Shown: piece by piece, positions 16,068-19,102 of the stretch
Layout of the letters: each line of letters starts with the position of its first letter
Position numbering within the stretch: position 1 is the stretch's first letter
Origin: an uncultured Alistipes sp.
GTDB taxonomy: Bacteria; Bacteroidota; Bacteroidia; Bacteroidales; UBA932
NCBI GenBank assembly: GCA_900544195.1
Contig: UQUJ01000060.1
Span: 1-19,102 of the forward strand
DNA: 19,102 nt
Reading direction: 5' to 3'
The notes under the pieces: model-generated
The model's input: only the letters and a program-made list of their open reading frames with translations
Databases searched by the model: none
What the model was told of the DNA's origin: nothing
Made by a program: the position numbers and the translations under genes

Positions 16068-17987
16068 ATGCGTAAGATTTTCACCACAATCATTATAATA
16101 GTATTTTCCGTCTGCCTTATGGCGCAGAACGGGAAGAATGTCACTGCTGGATGGCTCAAGGACAACTACACCAAGAGGGAAGTGATGATCCCGATGCGGG
16201 ATGGCGCTCGGCTCTACACGGCTGTCTATGAACCTGTTTCGGAGGCCAAGGCAAAGCCTGTGATGCTTGTCCGCACTCCCTATTCGCTCAAACCTTACGG
16301 ATTTGAGGCGGGGGAGGAACCTCTGCCAGGCAAACAGACATATTCATCCGGCATCTGGGATGACTTGCTCAACTACGCCGCGGATGGCTATGTTATTGTC
16401 TTGCAGAATGTCCGTGGCACCTTCCTGAGTGAAGGAGATTTCGAGAACATCCGTCCGCATCTTGGCGGCATGGCTGGAGGTACGGCGAAAGGGTGCATTA
16501 TTGACGAAGCCACAGATACTTACGACACCGTGGAATGGATTCTCACAAACACCCGCTGCAACGGCAATGTCGGAGTGAAAGGAACCTCGTATCCTGGCTT
16601 TTACGCCACGATGGCTGCCCTTTCCCGCCATCCCGCAATCAAGGCTGTCTCGCCGCAAGCTCCTGTGACAGACTGGTTCATGGGGGATGACGCCCACCAC
16701 AATGGCGCGCTCTGCCTTGCGGACTGCTACCGTTTCGGCTCGTCGATGTACAGAACGCGGAAAGCACCTTCGACTAAAGGCCTGTCTAAATTGGTGAATA
16801 TCGACACCGATCTCTATGAATATTTCCTTGGCAGGCCGATGGCCGACCTTTCGGCGTACTTCGGCGACACCTTGGCGTTCTGGAACAGCATGGTCTCACA
16901 TCCGGATTACGACAGATTCTGGAAAGACCGGAATCCCGGCCGGCATCTGAAGGACATCAAGCCTGCGGTTCTTGTCACCGGTGGTTTCTACGATGCCGAG
17001 GACTGCTACGGCGCGTTCGAGACCTACAACGAGATCCGCGGATTGTCTCCGGAATGCAACCTTTATCTGGCCGTGGGGCCGTGGTACCACGGGGGATGGA
17101 AGAACCGCAAGGCGAATCACCTTTCCGGAGCGTGGTTCGGAGAGGCGTCCGGGGAATATTACTTGGATGATATTGAGTATCCTTTCTTTACATATTACCT
17201 TGAAGGAAAAGGGAATATGCCTGCGAGGGTGAATATTCTACCATCCGGTGAGACTCTGAAATCAAAAATGGAAGGTGTACCATCTTCGACACTTTGGAAG
17301 ACATATTCCTCATGGCCTCCGTCAGATGCGGAGCCTATCAGAATATTCTTTTCAGGTGCTGATTCCTTGAATATGTCAGGATTGCCTGACGTGCTGGTTT
17401 TCAGGACATTCACGTCAGATCCAACGAACCCTGTCCCGTATATGGATGTAAAATCCAATGGACGTGACCGCGCCTACATGACGGCCGATCAGAGTTTCGC
17501 GTCAGCACGGGAGGATGTCCTTACATATTCAGGAAATGTACTTTCAGACACGTTGCATCTTGCTGGTCCGGTAAAGACGCACATGGAATTGAGGCTCGAC
17601 CTGCCGGACGGGGCATATTCAAAGAATATGGATGCGGACATTGTCGTCAAGTTGATTGATGTCCGCCCCGATGGTTATCAGATGCTTGTCAGAGGTGATG
17701 TGATGCCGCTCCGTTACCGTGACGGATTCAGCAAGGCAAAGGCTGTTAAGGCAGGAAAAGTCGTCAGCGTGGACTTCACGATGTGCGATATAGATCATTA
17801 CTTCCTTCCAGGCCATTCTTTGATGATACAGATTCAGGGAAGCTGGTTCCCGCTCATCGCGATGAACCCTCAAACCTTTGTGCGGAACCCGTTCACGGCC
17901 ACCGCGAAAGACTACAGGCCCATTAATGTCTCTATTTCCTCTCATTCTTTTCTAGAGTGCGGTAAAGTCAATGCTTGCAGTCAATAA
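16068..17987 (+). CDS. Secreted X-Pro dipeptidyl-peptidase/CocE-family (S15) hydrolase
   Basis: This is a 639-residue exported alpha/beta hydrolase. A signal peptide (MRKIFTTIIIIVFSVCLMAQ) precedes a typical S15 N-terminus, YTKREVMIPMRDGARLYTAVYEP. The catalytic triad can be placed: nucleophile S174 in GTSYPG, acid D309 in GGFYDAED, and H341 in GPWYHGG. The C-terminal jelly-roll domain (PepX_C type) begins near LVFRTFTSDPTNPVP and includes the VKLIDVRPDGYQMLVRGDVMPLRYR segment. Members cleave X-Pro dipeptides or acyl and antibiotic side chains. The exact substrate is unknown. The ATG at 16068 is preferred to a TTG at 16053 that overlaps the UvrA-like stop. The gene follows the UvrA-like gene with an 11-base gap, so it is co-transcribed. 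Confidence 0.92.
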   Translation: MRKIFTTIIIIVFSVCLMAQNGKNVTAGWLKDNYTKREVMIPMRDGARLYTAVYEPVSEAKAKPVMLVRTPYSLKPYGFEAGEEPLPGKQTYSSGIWDDLLNYAADGYVIVLQNVRGTFLSEGDFENIRPHLGGMAGGTAKGCIIDEATDTYDTVEWILTNTRCNGNVGVKGTSYPGFYATMAALSRHPAIKAVSPQAPVTDWFMGDDAHHNGALCLADCYRFGSSMYRTRKAPSTKGLSKLVNIDTDLYEYFLGRPMADLSAYFGDTLAFWNSMVSHPDYDRFWKDRNPGRHLKDIKPAVLVTGGFYDAEDCYGAFETYNEIRGLSPECNLYLAVGPWYHGGWKNRKANHLSGAWFGEASGEYYLDDIEYPFFTYYLEGKGNMPARVNILPSGETLKSKMEGVPSSTLWKTYSSWPPSDAEPIRIFFSGADSLNMSGLPDVLVFRTFTSDPTNPVPYMDVKSNGRDRAYMTADQSFASAREDVLTYSGNVLSDTLHLAGPVKTHMELRLDLPDGAYSKNMDADIVVKLIDVRPDGYQMLVRGDVMPLRYRDGFSKAKAVKAGKVVSVDFTMCDIDHYFLPGHSLMIQIQGSWFPLIAMNPQTFVRNPFTATAKDYRPINVSISSHSFLECGKVNACSQ

Positions 17988-18031
17988 AACAAATATGTTT
18001 ATTCGTATAACAAAAATATTTACCACTTGAT

Positions 18032-18472
18032 ATGCTGCCTGATTCCACATTTGACCTATTGGAAAGCATCGCGAAGAAGCATGGCGATGGCGATTTCAGT
18101 TCCACAACAGAATCCGAGCGGAAAGTACTCGAACAAATCAACGCGGCCATTGCGGACGGCGACATCGAACTGTACCCTATGAAGGCTCTGCTGGCCGCCA
18201 GCAATGATTGGAACACCGGCCTGATCACCCGTATGGGACTATACAAGAATATCCTTCTGGAAGGGATCGAATGTGGTGCCCTCGTCCCAGGGAATGAATA
18301 TGCCTGGGAATGGATAGGCTCCGCCGCGACGAACAACGACCCCGAAGAGTTTATCGATGACAAAACCCTCTATTACGATCTCCTCTCCTCGGCGGCAGAG
18401 TCCGGAATCACCGTCGCTCTGGACATTATGGACCGCATCTGGGAGCCGGAGAACATCATTGAGGAGGATTGA
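18032..18472 (+). CDS. Small acidic hypothetical protein
   Basis: I do not recognise this 146-residue protein. It is clearly acidic, helical in appearance, and has no signal peptide or membrane segment. Visible blocks are FDLLESIAKKHGDGDF near the start, ALLAASNDWNTGLITRMGLYKNILLEGIECGALVPGNEYAWEWIG in the middle (quoted as separate runs KALLAASNDW and GNEYAWEWIG) and an acidic end, NIIEEED-like. Codon use fits its neighbours, and a terminator overlaps its stop, so it is probably a real gene. The upstream gap (17988-18031) has TATGTTTA, a near match to the -7 box, but no well-spaced -33 box. Position beside a CHAT remnant leaves an immunity or regulatory role possible but unsupported. Confidence 0.65.
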   Translation: MLPDSTFDLLESIAKKHGDGDFSSTTESERKVLEQINAAIADGDIELYPMKALLAASNDWNTGLITRMGLYKNILLEGIECGALVPGNEYAWEWIGSAATNNDPEEFIDDKTLYYDLLSSAAESGITVALDIMDRIWEPENIIEED

Positions 18473-18502
18473 CACCGTTCCTCCTCGAATCTTCATATAT
18501 TT
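18461..18502 (+). terminator. Rho-independent terminator overlapping the stop codon
   Basis: GAGGAGGA (18461-18468) pairs perfectly with TCCTCCTC (18479-18486) across a 10-base loop that includes the TGA stop. A T-rich stretch follows about ten bases later (18497-18505). The stem is strong, but the T-run is somewhat distant. Confidence 0.5.
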
Positions 18503-18609
18503 TTTCACATTAGGAGATAGAACAGACTCATTTCGTCCATCAATATAAGTGACGATCCGAAAGGATTGAACATGGACGAAACGCTGACACAAGAATTATC
18601 CGAGTGCTG

Positions 18610-18640
18610 TTTGCGTGAATCAAAGATTTTCTTAAATTTG
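18610..18640 (+). promoter_or_regulatory. Bacteroidetes-type promoter
   Basis: TTTG at 18610-18613, a 19-base spacer and TAAATTTG at 18633-18640 match the consensus exactly. No complete gene follows. It reads into the CHAT remnant, and the only in-frame ATG downstream is at 18788. It may be left over from a deleted gene or serve something beyond the window. Confidence 0.6.
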
Positions 18641-18665
18641 CGTTGTCGGAGCGATCCGACGCAAA
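18637..18665. promoter_or_regulatory. GNRA-capped hairpin at the transcription start
   Basis: TTTGCG-(TTG)-TCGGA pairs with TCCGACGCAAA across the tetraloop GCGA. This gives an 11-bp stem with one 3-base bulge, overlapping the end of the -7 box. It may be an operator-like dyad or, if transcription starts slightly earlier, a leader structure. Confidence 0.45.
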
Positions 18666-18922
18666 ATACGAAATGTGCGATCACGCGGCCCTCAATTGAA
18701 AATCTGACAGTTTTCCAACGAATAAGGGACTCACGAACAGCACTCTTTTCTTGTGTATCAAACCCTGCCGGTACTGGCACGCTTTTTATGGCTGAGTTCT
18801 ACAAGGCTGTAGTACGCAACGGCTGCGACATCCATGATGCATTCCGTAAAGCCCGCCAAACCGTACGGCAGCGTTATCCGGATCCTTACTACTGGGCCGG
18901 ATTCCTGCTTCTGGACTGACGG

Positions 18923-18992
18923 TTCTCCGCTCTTGCGGTTGCTTCGTGGACAAAGCGTCCCTATTTACGCACGAAGCGTATGGAAAGGAGAA
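18923..18992. repeat. Three nested inverted repeats after the CHAT remnant
   Basis: From outside in: TTCTCC (18923-18928) with GGAGAA (18987-18992); GCTTCGT (18941-18947) with ACGAAGC (18971-18977); GGAC (18948-18951) with GTCC (18957-18960). Stacking gives one long interrupted stem that could be an RNA fold or a repeat-element end. No T-run follows. Confidence 0.4.
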
Positions 18993-19067
18993 TCACCCTG
19001 AACATCATACTGTGCAAACCACAGGCACGCAAGAATGGCTCTGGCAGTGCTGGGAGGCCATAGTGTG

Positions 19068-19102
19068 TGGCTGACCCCCATATCCCGAGGGAGGGTCAGC
19101 CA
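19068..19102. repeat. Perfect 10-bp inverted repeat at the window edge
   Basis: TGGCTGACCC (19068-19077) and GGGTCAGCCA (19093-19102) are exact inverted copies around a 15-base loop, ending at the last base of the window. It could be a terminator, for which the T-run would lie outside, or the end of a mobile element. The stretch from 18993 to 19067 shows no gene. Confidence 0.55.

Larger units (their letters stand above)
18566..18919 (+). pseudogene. C-terminal remnant of a CHAT-domain protease
   Basis: Only the end of the reading frame has recognisable homology. From about 18776 it reads TLFMAEFYKAVVRNGCDIHD and then AFRKARQTVRQRYPDPYYWAGFLLLD, which is the standard C-terminal end of a CHAT (caspase-like) domain: the last helix pair and the YWAGFLLLD strand. 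The catalytic His and Cys blocks, which lie earlier in CHAT domains, are absent. The upstream part (MNMDETLTQELSECCLRESK onward) has no CHAT features and contains a promoter and hairpin, so a deletion has probably fused unrelated sequence to the tail. CHAT proteases act as effectors in several prokaryotic defence and death pathways. This copy cannot be catalytic. Confidence 0.65.

Noticed and set aside
18920..19102. tRNA or other RNA gene
   Set aside because: The nested stems do not form a cloverleaf and no CCA end or anticodon arm can be placed.

Overview
The window looks like chromosome of a Bacteroidota member, most likely order Bacteroidales. Three things point there. Five upstream regions carry the Bacteroidetes promoter form (a TTG-type -33 box, 19-20 bases, then TAnnTTTG). 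A BlaR1 sensor carries a TonB C-terminal domain. A SusC-type carboxypeptidase-like domain, complete with its DEVMVIGYG plug start, lies inside a macroglobulin. All genes read on the + strand. GC is near 50% over most of the window and visibly lower around 8.7-11.8 kb.

Region 1 (1-8646) is an envelope-stress or signalling operon. It has a BlaI-family repressor, a BlaR1/M56 membrane protease with TonB C-terminus, a periplasmic TPR protein and a giant alpha-2-macroglobulin-like protein. The first three overlap by 1-4 bases and the fourth follows after about 76 bases. A strong dyad and an 11-bp direct repeat spaced 21 bp lie just before the promoter and are candidate repressor sites. The macroglobulin holds an in-frame palindromic REP-like element, and its thioester glutamine is missing.

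Region 2 (8647-12818) is accessory in character. It has a RhuM gene broken by two frameshifts but with an intact promoter, a second degenerate REP-like arm, two tandem hairpins, and then a tightly coupled pair made of an AAA/ABC-type ATPase and a small protein with a PD-(D/E)xK-like motif. A DUF5131 (Gp37/Gp68-like) gene with a three-cysteine motif follows. The ATPase/nuclease-like pair is the best candidate in the window for an undescribed defence-type system.

Region 3 (12819-17987) is a second overlapping operon with its own promoter: a HAD hydrolase, a UvrA-like ABC ATPase without the UvrB-binding region, and a secreted S15/CocE-type hydrolase.

Region 4 (17988-19102) holds a small acidic hypothetical gene with a terminator overlapping its stop codon, a promoter with a GNRA-capped hairpin, and the C-terminal end of a CHAT protease without its catalytic part. 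Nested inverted repeats follow, and a perfect 10-bp inverted repeat ends at the window edge.

Across the whole window the word ATATTC/GAATAT occurs far more often than base composition predicts, in every codon phase. It is the most striking signal that no gene explains.
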